A stretch of 33,947 nt of DNA from Verrucomicrobiota bacterium (GCA_025360495.1 JANYCC010000138.1:1-33947); one strand, 5' to 3'. Positions 16,142 through 23,994 are shown, numbered from the stretch's first letter. Translations and numbers: made by a program. Notes: generated by a model from the letters alone, not told the origin.

Positions 16142-17404
16142 TCAGGTCTCGCCGGCCCCGCGATAACGTCGTGCGATCAGTGCGAACACGCCCGCCAAGG
16201 CCAGCATCAACCCCGCATAAAAAAGGAATTCGGCCGCTCCCCGGGCGTGAACCCACTCGCTGTTGATGCGGGTGATGGCGGCGACGAGGAAGTTGCCGAC
16301 GGACGTCGTGCACAACCACAGGCTCATCACCAGGCCCCGGTATCGCTCCGGTGCCTGGCCATAGGCGAACTCCAGACCGGTTGCGCTGACCAGCACCTCG
16401 CCCAATTCCAACACGGTGTAAGGCACCAATTGCCACGCGATCGACAGCGTCGTCCCCGACTCGATCCGCGCCTGCAACCACGCACAACCCACAAAAGACA
16501 GGGCCGCGAAGACCATGCCGGCACCCATGCGGCGAAGCGGGGTCAAACGGCACCCCAGACGTTCCGCGATCGGATAAACCCCCAAGGTCAGCACCGGGAC
16601 CCAGATCAGCACCAACAACGCACTCACCGATTGGATCCGCTCGGCATCGACCTTGTACGGGCCCACGAAGAACACGCTCATCTTCTCGCCCTGCAGCACC
16701 CAACTCGAATTGATCTGGTCGTAAAGCGCCCAGAAGACCGGCACCGGCAACAGGACCAGCGCGATCCGGCGGACCACGGCCAGGTCCCAGCCGGCCCGGG
16801 CTGGCTCGCGTTGGACGGGCACCCGGACATAATTCCGGGAACCCGCCCAGAACACCCCGGCCGCCAAGCCCATGAACACTCCGGGCACGCCAAACGCCCA
16901 GCGGAACCCGAAGTGATCGCGGATCAGGGGCACCAAGGCGAAGGCGAACATCGCGCCCAGGTTGATCGCCCAATAGAACATGCCGTAAACGAGCGGCAGA
17001 CGGTCCTTCGCCGCCCCGGGAAATTGGTCACCGAGAAATGCCGACACGCAGGGCTTGATCCCGCCGGCCCCGAGGGCGATGAGACCCAGACCGACGTAGA
17101 GCCCGTCCCGACCCGCACCGGTGAGGGCGATCACGCCGTGCCCCAGGCAATAAAACAGGGACAGGCTGAGGATCGTGCGGTATCGGCCCAGCCAGCGGTC
17201 GGCGATGAACCCGCCCAGCAACGGCAGGAAATAAGCACCCATCTTGAAGAGGTGCACCACTTCCTTGCTATGGTCTTCACCGAGCCGCAGCTCATTCTTC
17301 AGGTACAGCGTCAGGATCGACACCAACCCATAGAAACTGAAGCGTTCGCAGGCCTCCATCGCCACGATGAAAGCCACCGCCAGGGGATTCCGACGCTCGT
17401 TCAT
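16142..17404 (-). CDS. POT/PTR-family proton-dependent transporter
   Basis: MFS-fold inner-membrane transporter of the proton-dependent oligopeptide (POT) family, 420 residues. The proton-coupling ExxERFxxYG motif is present as EACERFSFYG in helix 1. The PTR signature region LGAGGIKPCVSAFLGDQF and the helix 7 block FWALYDQINSSWVLQGEKM are also seen. The total is on the short side for POT proteins, suggesting 12 helices without the bacterial two-helix insertion. Typical substrates are di- and tripeptides. It lies 69 bases downstream of a lyase-family gene on the same strand, which may mean it carries that enzyme's substrate rather than peptides. Confidence 0.88.
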   Translation of the reverse strand: MNERRNPLAVAFIVAMEACERFSFYGLVSILTLYLKNELRLGEDHSKEVVHLFKMGAYFLPLLGGFIADRWLGRYRTILSLSLFYCLGHGVIALTGAGRDGLYVGLGLIALGAGGIKPCVSAFLGDQFPGAAKDRLPLVYGMFYWAINLGAMFAFALVPLIRDHFGFRWAFGVPGVFMGLAAGVFWAGSRNYVRVPVQREPARAGWDLAVVRRIALVLLPVPVFWALYDQINSSWVLQGEKMSVFFVGPYKVDAERIQSVSALLVLIWVPVLTLGVYPIAERLGCRLTPLRRMGAGMVFAALSFVGCAWLQARIESGTTLSIAWQLVPYTVLELGEVLVSATGLEFAYGQAPERYRGLVMSLWLCTTSVGNFLVAAITRINSEWVHARGAAEFLFYAGLMLALAGVFALIARRYRGAGET

Positions 17405-17473
17405 GTTGTTTGGATCCCGGCACCGACCGCCCCACCCACCGCAATATCCCGCAATCCGATGCTTCGCGCCCGT

Positions 17474-18385
17474 TCATTTCCGCCGGGGCAGCTTCGGTCG
17501 GTTCCGGATCCCGTCACGGATGATCTGGAGCACCGCCTTGCGCTCGGGGCCCACCAGGGGCAGGCGCGGGGCCCGGACCCACTCGCGTCCCAGGCCGCAT
17601 TCCTGCACGGCCAGTTTGAGATATTGGACAAATTTCGGATGGGTGTCCAAGTGCAGCAGCGGCGTGAACCACCGGTATATTTCCCGGGCCTGCACCCATT
17701 CGCCACGCCGCGTGAGCTCCCAGAAATGCTGGTTTTCCTCAGGAAACGCGATGCCTGTGCCCGCCACCCAGCCATCGATCCCGAGGATGGAACTCTCCAA
17801 CACCAGGTCGTCCACCCCGGTGAAAATTGCATACCGCCCACCCACCCGGTTGTGCAGGTCGGTGATCCGGCGCGGATTCCCGGAACTCTCCTTCAGCGCG
17901 ACGATATTCTTCTGGCCCGCCAATTCCGCGAACAACTCGGGCGTCACATCGTGCCCATAACTGAGTGGGTTGTTATAGATCATGATCGGCAGGCCCGTCG
18001 CCCGGGCCACCGTCCGGAAATGATGGAGCGACTCCCGCGGGTCGGGTGATTTGTAAACCATGGGCGGCATCAGCATGAACCCGTCCATGCCCATCACCTC
18101 GCCCTCGCGCACATACCGGCACGCCTCGGCCACGCTGGATTCCGCCACCCCGCTGAGCACCGGCACCCGACCGGACACATGCTTCACCATCCGGTTCATC
18201 ACCTCCCGCTTCTCCTCCGCCAGCAGGGATTGGTTCTCGCCGAGGGAACCGAGGAAAATGAGACCGGTGACTCCCGAGGCCAGGAGCACTTCGACGTGCG
18301 TGATGGTCGCATCCAAATCGAGCGAACCGTCCTTGTTCAACTGGGTGGTGATCGCGGGGAATACTCCCTGCCAATGGGGCTTCAT
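17474..18385 (-). CDS. DHDPS/NAL-superfamily aldolase or lyase, probably not DapA
   Basis: A 303-residue TIM-barrel Schiff-base enzyme of the dihydrodipicolinate synthase / N-acetylneuraminate lyase superfamily. Seen are FLGSLGENQSLL (the GTTGE loop), YNNP with the catalytic Tyr, and VALKESSG with the Schiff-base Lys. The position that is Arg138 in E. coli DapA (YNVPSRTG) is changed here to YNNPLSYG, so the aspartate-semialdehyde carboxylate clamp is missing and DapA activity is unlikely. A pyruvate-dependent sugar-acid aldolase or dehydratase is more plausible. ATG at 18385 (MKPHWQGVFPAITT) matches the family start. An in-frame extension to 18874 runs under the acyltransferase gene and is rejected. 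Confidence 0.85.
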   Translation of the reverse strand: MKPHWQGVFPAITTQLNKDGSLDLDATITHVEVLLASGVTGLIFLGSLGENQSLLAEEKREVMNRMVKHVSGRVPVLSGVAESSVAEACRYVREGEVMGMDGFMLMPPMVYKSPDPRESLHHFRTVARATGLPIMIYNNPLSYGHDVTPELFAELAGQKNIVALKESSGNPRRITDLHNRVGGRYAIFTGVDDLVLESSILGIDGWVAGTGIAFPEENQHFWELTRRGEWVQAREIYRWFTPLLHLDTHPKFVQYLKLAVQECGLGREWVRAPRLPLVGPERKAVLQIIRDGIRNRPKLPRRK

Positions 18386-18489
18386 GTCGGCGAAGCTTGC
18401 CGCAGCGCAACCCCGGCGTCTTGTAGGGAATGAACCGGACCCGAAACGAATGCATCCCACCACAGGGCCCCCGTTCCGCGTCCGACCCA

Positions 18490-19635
18490 TCAGGGCCGGG
18501 CCGACGCCACCGCCCGTCGCGCGGCCCAGCGCCGCTGACGGAATCGATCGATCGGCCGCTCGATCCACCAATGGATCGCGGCTGCGGTCGCCACGCTGAG
18601 AACGATCACCACCCCGGTGAACTTCAGGGGGGCCAGGGAATCCCATTCCGGAAACCGCGTGGCGACCCCGACCCAGATCCCCTTGATCACCCAGTGCGAC
18701 AGATAGACGGCATAAGACAATTCCCCCAACGCCCGGTCCCAGGAGTTTCTCGCGGTGAAGGACACCAGGAACGGGATCGTTGCCGCCAGAAGCAGTGCGG
18801 TGGCGGGCCCGCGTCCGATGGTGGGAAACCAAGGGTACAGGATGAGCCAACCCATCACGCCCGCGAGGATCCAACCGCCGCGGGTCGACACGGCCCTGAG
18901 CCAGGGGACCCGCGGGACAGCGCCATAGACTCGGTGGGACAGGATCCCGAGGGTGAAATAGCCCAATTCACAGAAGAGGGTGTGGTCGCGCCAGAACTTG
19001 GAGGTGGAGAAAGGCACCAGTGGCAGTAGCCAGCGCAACCCGAGGGTGATCAGGAACACCCATGCCAGGCACCGCACGGAACGTCGTACAAAAAACGGCG
19101 CCAAGGCATAGAACTGGAGTTCCAGGCTCAGGCTCCAGGCGGGCGGGATCAGCAGGAAATAGAACAGCGGCACTTCCCCCACCGCAGTCTGAACGGGCCC
19201 GAAATCCAACTTTCCAGTCACGGTGTCGAGGGAACCGGCAGCCGCCCATTCCTGCCCCAGCGGACTCAACTGAACCCACTTCAGTGCCGCCGCCATCGAC
19301 GGGGTGAGGCTGGGTCCATGCGTTTGCCACACCGCCATCTGACCACAGGTCACCGGGCGGCCCGTGACCCATCCCAAGACCAAGGGGATCAGCAGCGCCG
19401 CCGCCATCATGATGTAATAGGTGGGCAGGAGTCGCAGGAGACGGTTCCCATAGAACACCCGCACCGAGCCGGCGCCCGTGTATTTTTCATGGAGGATCAG
19501 GGCCATGTAAAAACCCGAGATGATGAAGAAGAGCTTCACCGCAAACTCCCCGCCCACCAGGACTTTTCCACTCAGGGACCCGTCGCAATGGAATACGACC
19601 ACACTCAAGGCCAGCAATAATCGGAGAATTCCCAT
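18490..19635 (-). CDS. Acyltransferase-3 family membrane protein
   Basis: A 381-residue polytopic protein of the OafA/acyltransferase-3 family, which transfers acetyl or other acyl groups to surface glycans or lipids at the inner membrane. It starts MGILRLLLALSVVVFHCDGS with the catalytic His of helix 1. The family blocks GGEFAVKLFFIISGFYM, VFYGNRLLRLLPTYY, AWSLSLELQFYALAPF and ELSYAVYLSHWV follow, with the ERPI near the C-terminus. About ten hydrophobic helices are visible. No SGNH domain is fused. It is 104 bases upstream of the lyase gene on the same strand. The acceptor is unknown. Confidence 0.9.
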   Translation of the reverse strand: MGILRLLLALSVVVFHCDGSLSGKVLVGGEFAVKLFFIISGFYMALILHEKYTGAGSVRVFYGNRLLRLLPTYYIMMAAALLIPLVLGWVTGRPVTCGQMAVWQTHGPSLTPSMAAALKWVQLSPLGQEWAAAGSLDTVTGKLDFGPVQTAVGEVPLFYFLLIPPAWSLSLELQFYALAPFFVRRSVRCLAWVFLITLGLRWLLPLVPFSTSKFWRDHTLFCELGYFTLGILSHRVYGAVPRVPWLRAVSTRGGWILAGVMGWLILYPWFPTIGRGPATALLLAATIPFLVSFTARNSWDRALGELSYAVYLSHWVIKGIWVGVATRFPEWDSLAPLKFTGVVIVLSVATAAAIHWWIERPIDRFRQRRWAARRAVASARP

Positions 19636-20094
19636 TTTTCAAAATCCGGCACCGGCGACATTCCGGGCCCGTCGTCAGGCGGGCCCCGCACCGCTTCCTG
19701 CCGATGCGAACCCAATCCCACAGCACTTGGCGAGAGCATTCCCCCCGGCGGCGTGAAACGCGGTGCGACGGAGCGAACGGTCCGGCGGTCCCAAGGCGTG
19801 GTGCGCATGAGTCACCGGTTGGTGCGGAACATTTCCGGATCTCCGGAAGCTCCGCGACACTGGGTGGAAATGAGGCGCTCATCCGTCCGCACGCACGCTG
19901 CGACGGACGGACTTCCCCGGCGCCGCACACGGCCCGAAAAAACCGCATCGTCTCCGGTCCACTCACAAAGACGGTTTGACCTTTGTCAACATCCGGTCAA
20001 TCTGCCGTCGGAATCCCCATATTGAGGAGCTTACCAGAAGTATACCTCCAGGTGGATCATCCTATGAACCTGGAGTCGGGGGGAGGTGAGAACA
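19636..20094. other. Intergenic region before the small basic-peptide gene
   Basis: About 460 bases between the divergent acyltransferase and the 38-residue peptide gene. No frame here looks like a protein. It includes a hairpin-forming inverted repeat CCGTCCG/CGGACGG near 19890-19918. An AT-richer segment from about 19970 to 20045, with TTGACC and GTCAAC/GGTCAA words near 19976-20000, probably holds the promoter of the peptide gene. I could not assign its -10 confidently. Confidence 0.4.
20042..20090 (+). promoter_or_regulatory. Leader with alternative hairpins and strong Shine-Dalgarno
   Basis: GGAGGTGA (20082-20089) is a near-perfect ribosome-binding site five bases before the ATG at 20095. 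Upstream, ACCTCC (20044-20049) can pair fully with GGAGGT (20082-20087) and hide the site. CTCCAGGT (20046-20053) can instead pair with ACCTGGAG (20068-20075) as an 8-bp hairpin that frees it. The two pairings share bases 20046-20049 and exclude each other, the layout of a translational switch. Regulation is inferred, not shown. Confidence 0.5.
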
Positions 20095-20211
20095 ATGGCA
20101 GCTAAAAAGAGCGCAGCTAAAAAGCCCGCCGCGAAGGTGGTGGCACCCGTGGTTAAGAAAGCCGCGGCGAAGGCCGCAGCTAAACCCGTCAAGAAGGGCG
20201 GCAAGAAGTAA
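20095..20211 (+). CDS. 38-residue Lys/Ala-rich histone-tail-like peptide
   Basis: The reading frame ATG at 20095 to TAA at 20211 encodes 38 residues, of which 13 are Lys and 13 Ala, with AAKK and AAK units (MAAKKSAAKKPAAK at the start, KPVKKGGKK at the end). There are no acidic, aromatic or Cys residues. The composition resembles histone H1 tails and chlamydial Hc1/Hc2-type or other bacterial Lys-Ala nucleoid proteins, so nucleic-acid binding is likely. It is unusually short, only a tail without a folded domain. Evidence that it is a real gene is the strong Shine-Dalgarno, start codon at ideal spacing and a powerful terminator 15 bases after the stop. Function is inferred from composition only. 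An antimicrobial or ribosome-associated role is an alternative. Confidence 0.8.
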   Translation: MAAKKSAAKKPAAKVVAPVVKKAAAKAAAKPVKKGGKK

Positions 20212-20225
20212 CCCTTACCTCCAAC

Positions 20226-20276
20226 CCGAGGCGGAGGGCCCGCGCCAAGGCGCGGGTCCTCCGCCTCGGCCTTTTT
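20226..20276 (+). terminator. Strong intrinsic terminator of the small basic-peptide gene
   Basis: CCGAGGCGGAGG followed by GCCCGCGCC, an AA loop and the complementary strand up to CCTCCGCCTCGG form a stem of about 21 bp (20226-20269) with one mismatch-type position. TTTTT follows (20272-20276). It lies 15 bases after the peptide stop, which confirms plus-strand transcription of that gene. Confidence 0.9.
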
Positions 20277-20441
20277 CCCCATCCGACCGCGGCGCACCGA
20301 AGTTTCCGCACGGGCTGCAAACAGGGCCTTCCCGTCACGTTCCGTCCCCCTGGCCTCGTTCCGCCAATATCACTTTGTTGGTTTGGCTTCCCAACCAGGT
20401 GTGAGGCTGCGTGCCGGTCTTCCCGGGCCGGAACCGGGCGG

Positions 20442-21311
20442 TCAGATCAGCCGCGTGAAGTTCGCGGCGAACCATCCCACGAGAAGGGCGACCGCAATGC
20501 CCGCGGCGAGCAGGGCCGCCAGGGCGAGCCACCAACCCGGCGGCATCCGCAAAGGTCCACTGCCCGTGCCCGCCTCCTTGAAACGGTAACGCCGGCCTGC
20601 CAGCCAGAGGGAACCGACCGCCACGCCGACCAGGAGCGGCACGGAGAAGAAACCGTTCGGCCTTTCAAAGCGGATCTCTTCCAACTGCACCCCGCCCCGC
20701 AAAACCGTCAACGCGCCGAGCAGGCCCCAGACCCAGGCGGTGAAGGCGACCGTCCGCGACGACGCCATGGCCGCGAGCGCGAAGGCGAGGGCAAAAACCG
20801 CGAACGGCACCGCCAGCACCAACCCGTATAAGAGCAGCGGTTGGGTCAATTCCACGGCCGGCAATCCGCTGGTGACGAACACGCGGAGCAGGACGTCGGA
20901 AAGGTTTCCCTTGAGTGCCAGCACGTCCATCAACGAAAACGCCAGCAAGGTCCCGCCAGCCACCAGGACCCGCGCCCAATAACGCTGCGTCCGCGTGGCC
21001 GGGAATGCGAAATTGAACTCCTCGCATCCATGGATCACATCCGCACCCCCGAATGCCGGCCCCCCCACGGCCGCGAACACCACGCCGAATCCAAGCAGCC
21101 ATAACGGATGCACCAACAGCGGCAGAAACCACACCGTCGACAACCACGCCACCAGCGACAACAACAGCAACCGGCTGTGCACGAACCATTCGCTCCATAA
21201 CAAACCCCGCCACAACCGCACCCTTCGCGACGCCGACACGGGTTCCACGGGTGCGACCGCGGGCAGCTCGTCAACGACGCGCAACCGGGGAATGGGGCCG
21301 GGAAGGTTCAC
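20442..21311 (-). CDS. ABC-transporter-type membrane permease
   Basis: A 289-residue membrane protein with about six hydrophobic segments, for example LLLLSLVAWLSTVWFLPLLV, LWLLGFGVVFAAV, LLYGLVLAVPFAVFALAFAL, VPLLVGVAVGSLWL and WWLALAALLAAGIAVALLVG. The N-terminus is cytoplasmic and Pro/Arg-rich. It resembles ABC-2-type permeases that follow a GntR/YtrA regulator and ATPase, which is the gene order here. Start is GTG at 21311. Substrate unknown. The ATPase is separated from it by a pseudopilin gene, but same-strand order still suggests partnership. Confidence 0.75.
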   Translation of the reverse strand: MNLPGPIPRLRVVDELPAVAPVEPVSASRRVRLWRGLLWSEWFVHSRLLLLSLVAWLSTVWFLPLLVHPLWLLGFGVVFAAVGGPAFGGADVIHGCEEFNFAFPATRTQRYWARVLVAGGTLLAFSLMDVLALKGNLSDVLLRVFVTSGLPAVELTQPLLLYGLVLAVPFAVFALAFALAAMASSRTVAFTAWVWGLLGALTVLRGGVQLEEIRFERPNGFFSVPLLVGVAVGSLWLAGRRYRFKEAGTGSGPLRMPPGWWLALAALLAAGIAVALLVGWFAANFTRLI

Positions 21312-21378
21312 GGGATATCGCGCCCATTAGGCGGCTCCACCCGTCCGTGATCAAGCCTCGGACGACGCTTCCAACCCC

Positions 21379-22176
21379 TCACCGCAAAGGAGGCGGCGGA
21401 CCATCCGCGTAGAATTCCCACGGATAATCCTCGTTGTCTGAGGGAACCGACAGCGCGTTGTCCCCCGTCGGCAGGAACGTCGAGACCTCCCCGTTGGCAG
21501 TCCCCACCCCGCCGCCCCCCGGCGTCCGGAAGATCTTCCGGTTCACCACCGCCCCATCGCGCTGCACCCGCAGGGTCTGGCCCTCGAACTGCGCATAGGC
21601 ACGGCGGGCTTCCCCGGGAATCCGCATCCCATGCAATTGGCACGCACTGACGCCGGACTGGTTGCCGGCCTGGATCAAACGCAGCCAGGCTTCCCGGCGC
21701 CATCCCAGCGGATGCAGATACGAAAATGACACCGTCTCCGTCGTCTCCCGGATCTCCGCCTCCCAGGAATTCTCCTCCGGAACACCGATCCTGCCCCCCA
21801 TCGGTTCCTGGGTCGGATTCACCCGGTTGCCCCAGAATGGCAGCCTCGTCCCGTTCGTCCCGTTCGTCCCCTTCATCGGCGGCTTCTCCTTCCCTGCCGG
21901 ATCGGCCGGACACAACAACGAACGTGGGTTCGACAACCACCCCGGCCGGGTCGTCAGCCGGGTGTACGAACGCGGTCGCCGGCCGGTGTCATCGTGGTAG
22001 ATCTCCGCCGCGACCGCCACCTGCCGCAGGTTTCCGCGGCAGACCACCTCTTGCGACCGGGTCCGCGCACCGCCGAGACCCGATGACAGCAGCGTGGCCA
22101 ACACCGCGATGATGGCGATGACCGTCAGCAACTCGACCAGTGTGAAACCACCCCGTGTCAGGCGCGTGGGGTGCAT
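21379..22176 (-). CDS. Prepilin-type N-terminal cleavage/methylation protein (DUF1559-like)
   Basis: A 265-residue pseudopilin of the type abundant in PVC bacteria. The proposed ATG at 22176 gives MHPTRLTRGG before FTLVELLTVIAIIAVLATLL, a class III prepilin peptide with cleavage after Gly and the Glu at position 5. GARTRSQEVVCRGNLRQVAV follows, as in this family. The middle contains CPADPAGKEKPPMKGTNGTNGT, coded by a short tandem repeat (KGTNGTNGT). The frame can be extended to 22317, overlapping the ATPase stop by four bases, but the extra 47 residues do not fit a prepilin leader. It likely uses a shared prepilin peptidase. It sits inside an ABC operon, which is odd. Confidence 0.8.
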   Translation of the reverse strand: MHPTRLTRGGFTLVELLTVIAIIAVLATLLSSGLGGARTRSQEVVCRGNLRQVAVAAEIYHDDTGRRPRSYTRLTTRPGWLSNPRSLLCPADPAGKEKPPMKGTNGTNGTRLPFWGNRVNPTQEPMGGRIGVPEENSWEAEIRETTETVSFSYLHPLGWRREAWLRLIQAGNQSGVSACQLHGMRIPGEARRAYAQFEGQTLRVQRDGAVVNRKIFRTPGGGGVGTANGEVSTFLPTGDNALSVPSDNEDYPWEFYADGPPPPLR

Positions 22177-22313
22177 CCCGCCCCAGACTCGGCACTTCCC
22201 ATTTTCCCACCCTTCCCGCACGGTATAAGCTTCGAAGCCGGTCCGGTGCCCTTTCACATCATGGTCCCGCACTGCGGGCACGATTGCCGGAGGGATCCTG
22301 TTACCCACACGTT

Positions 22314-23273
22314 TCATTGGATCTCCCCGACCGGGTCACCGGACCGGCCCAAATTCTCCGGGCCCGAGCCGGCGAACCCGAGAGGCGGGACCGGTTCGAA
22401 CCATTCGACAAAAAGCTCTTCCAACGTCAGCGGGAAAACATTCACCCGCACGTCCGGCCAGGCCCTCAAACCATCCAACTGCGCATCGTCCGCCACCCGG
22501 GCGATCGCAGTGAGCACCGGCCCCAGTCGCTGGCTCCGCAAGGCCCCCGGAACCTCCACCTGTTCCGGGACCGACACCCCGGGAAAAACCGCCTGCACCC
22601 GGCGCATCGTCCTTTGCCAATCGTCCACCGCACCCGTCCCGACGATCCGCCCGTGGTCCATCACCCCCACATGCGTTGCCAACCGTTCGACATCTGACAA
22701 CAAATGCGTGCTGAGCAGCACCGTGCAGCCTTCCACCCGCAGCAGGGCCTCGATCAGACATCGGGTCAGGTCCCGCCGCAGAACCGGATCCAACCCCGCC
22801 GCAGGCTCATCCAACAACAACACGTCCGGACGCGCACCGAGGGCGGCGAGCACCGCGGCCAGACGTTGCTGACCTCCGGACATCCGACCCATCGGCCGAT
22901 CCCAAGGGAGTTCCCAACGTCGCGCCAGATCCTTCGCCAATCCGTCATCCCACCGGGAGAAGAAATACGCCGAGTAACGGCTCAGGTCGCCCAACGTCAT
23001 CCAGTCAGGATGCTGCCAGGCTTGGGAAACATAGGCCACGCGCTCCCGGAGGACCGGCGGGGCATCCCACCAGTCGGCCCCCAACAAACGCGCCACACCG
23101 GCGTCGGGCCGCAACAGGCCGAGCAAGAGGCGCAGGGTCGTCGTCTTGCCCGCCCCATTGCGCCCGATCAACCCGTATACCGTCCCCGACCCAACCTCCA
23201 GGTCCAGACCGTTGACCGCCACCACCCCGCGAAAGGTTTTCGTCAGGCCGCGGGCGAAGATGGGAGGTTGCAT
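22314..23273 (-). CDS. ABC transporter ATP-binding protein
   Basis: A 319-residue ATPase subunit that would power the membrane permease downstream. It shows Walker A GRNGAGKTT, Q-loop SQAWQHPDW, signature MSGGQQ (in place of LSGGQ), Walker B VLLLDEPAAGLD and the H-loop STHLL. A C-terminal extension of about 90 residues follows, with a divergent EELFVEWFEPVPPLG segment. The ATG at 23273 has AAGGAG at ideal spacing (minus strand, opposite 23279-23284). A TTG at 23300 overlapping the regulator stop is the weaker alternative. Order regulator-ATPase-(pseudopilin)-permease suggests an export or immunity-type transporter. Confidence 0.9.
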   Translation of the reverse strand: MQPPIFARGLTKTFRGVVAVNGLDLEVGSGTVYGLIGRNGAGKTTTLRLLLGLLRPDAGVARLLGADWWDAPPVLRERVAYVSQAWQHPDWMTLGDLSRYSAYFFSRWDDGLAKDLARRWELPWDRPMGRMSGGQQRLAAVLAALGARPDVLLLDEPAAGLDPVLRRDLTRCLIEALLRVEGCTVLLSTHLLSDVERLATHVGVMDHGRIVGTGAVDDWQRTMRRVQAVFPGVSVPEQVEVPGALRSQRLGPVLTAIARVADDAQLDGLRAWPDVRVNVFPLTLEELFVEWFEPVPPLGFAGSGPENLGRSGDPVGEIQ

Positions 23274-23296
23274 GCGTTCTCCTTCTGGAAACGTGG

Positions 23297-23743
23297 TCAA
23301 CCGCCGGCCACCACGGTGAACTTGACCGGTTCCGTTTCGGTCGCCCCATCCCCCGGCGCGATCCGGCTGAGTTCCTCCCGCACGATCTGGACGACCCGTT
23401 GCGGCGGCACCCGCAGTTGACCGGCCTCCAAGGCGAGCTGGCGTGCGGTGCGACGGACTGCGGATTCCTGTTCGGTGATGGAAAGCGCCCGGGATTGGAC
23501 CGCGATGAAGGCGCCTTTTCCATGCCGCATCTCGATCACCCCTTCCCGTTCCAACTCGGTGTAAGCCTTGACCACGGTGGTCGGGTTCACCGTCAGCGCC
23601 CCGGCCAATTCCCGGATGGAAGGCAGCTGATCCCCGGGACGCAAGGTCCCCCCCACGACGTAGTACTTCACCTGGTCCATCATCTGCCGGTAGACGGGGA
23701 CCCCGGATCGCGGATCGAGTTGAAGATGAAGCCGGGCTGGCAT
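23297..23743 (-). CDS. GntR-family transcriptional regulator (YtrA type)
   Basis: A 148-residue regulator. The N-terminal winged helix-turn-helix is GVPVYRQMMDQVKYYVVGG, LRPGDQLPSIRELAGAL and VNPTTVVKAYTELEREGVI, characteristic of GntR proteins. The short C-terminal region without a large effector domain is typical of the YtrA subfamily. These usually repress their own ABC-transporter operon, and here the ATPase and permease lie directly downstream. The ATG at 23743 is preferred. The longer in-frame start (23992) would run through the promoter and the divergent transporter region. The stop is followed 24 bases later by the ATPase start. Confidence 0.9.
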   Translation of the reverse strand: MPARLHLQLDPRSGVPVYRQMMDQVKYYVVGGTLRPGDQLPSIRELAGALTVNPTTVVKAYTELEREGVIEMRHGKGAFIAVQSRALSITEQESAVRRTARQLALEAGQLRVPPQRVVQIVREELSRIAPGDGATETEPVKFTVVAGG

Positions 23744-23756
23744 GGTCTGATCGCTT

Positions 23757-23774
23757 GGGTGTTTGATAACACCC
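23757..23774. promoter_or_regulatory. Inverted-repeat operator of the GntR/YtrA regulator
   Basis: GGGTGTT-TGAT-AACACCC is a perfect 7-bp inverted repeat (23757-23763 and 23768-23774) just upstream of the regulator ATG. It overlaps the predicted -10 element. GntR repressors bind such palindromes, so autorepression is likely. Confidence 0.65.
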
Positions 23775-23790
23775 ATACAGCCATTGTCAA
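23763..23790 (-). promoter_or_regulatory. Promoter of the GntR-ABC operon
   Basis: On the minus strand, a consensus -35 TTGACA (23790-23785), a 16-base spacer and -10 TATCAA (23768-23763) are seen. The start would lie about 12 bases before the regulator ATG at 23743, making a short leader. The -10 sits in the operator palindrome. Confidence 0.6.
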
Positions 23791-23994
23791 CCGCCGGGTG
23801 ACAAGTCGGTCTGGGGGGGGGCGGGTTACACGAGTCCCCAGCCCAACCGGGAAGAAATGAGGACTCTCGGAGCTCGTCCCTCCGGTGGGCGGTTGCATCA
23901 GTTGCCAAAGTGCCGCCGGTCTCAACCGCTTCTTGTCGTTCGTCCCGGCGCCGGGTTAGGTTTCGCGGAACACACCGACTTAAGGATTCCACGC

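Noticed and set aside
15917-18049. 710-codon plus-strand open frame
   Set aside because: It lies opposite the POT transporter and lyase genes. The composition is Gln/His/Arg/Pro-rich, as expected from reading GC-rich coding DNA backwards.
17474-18874. dapA annotation and the longer start of the lyase gene
   Set aside because: The Arg needed for aspartate semialdehyde binding is missing, and the extension lies under the acyltransferase gene.
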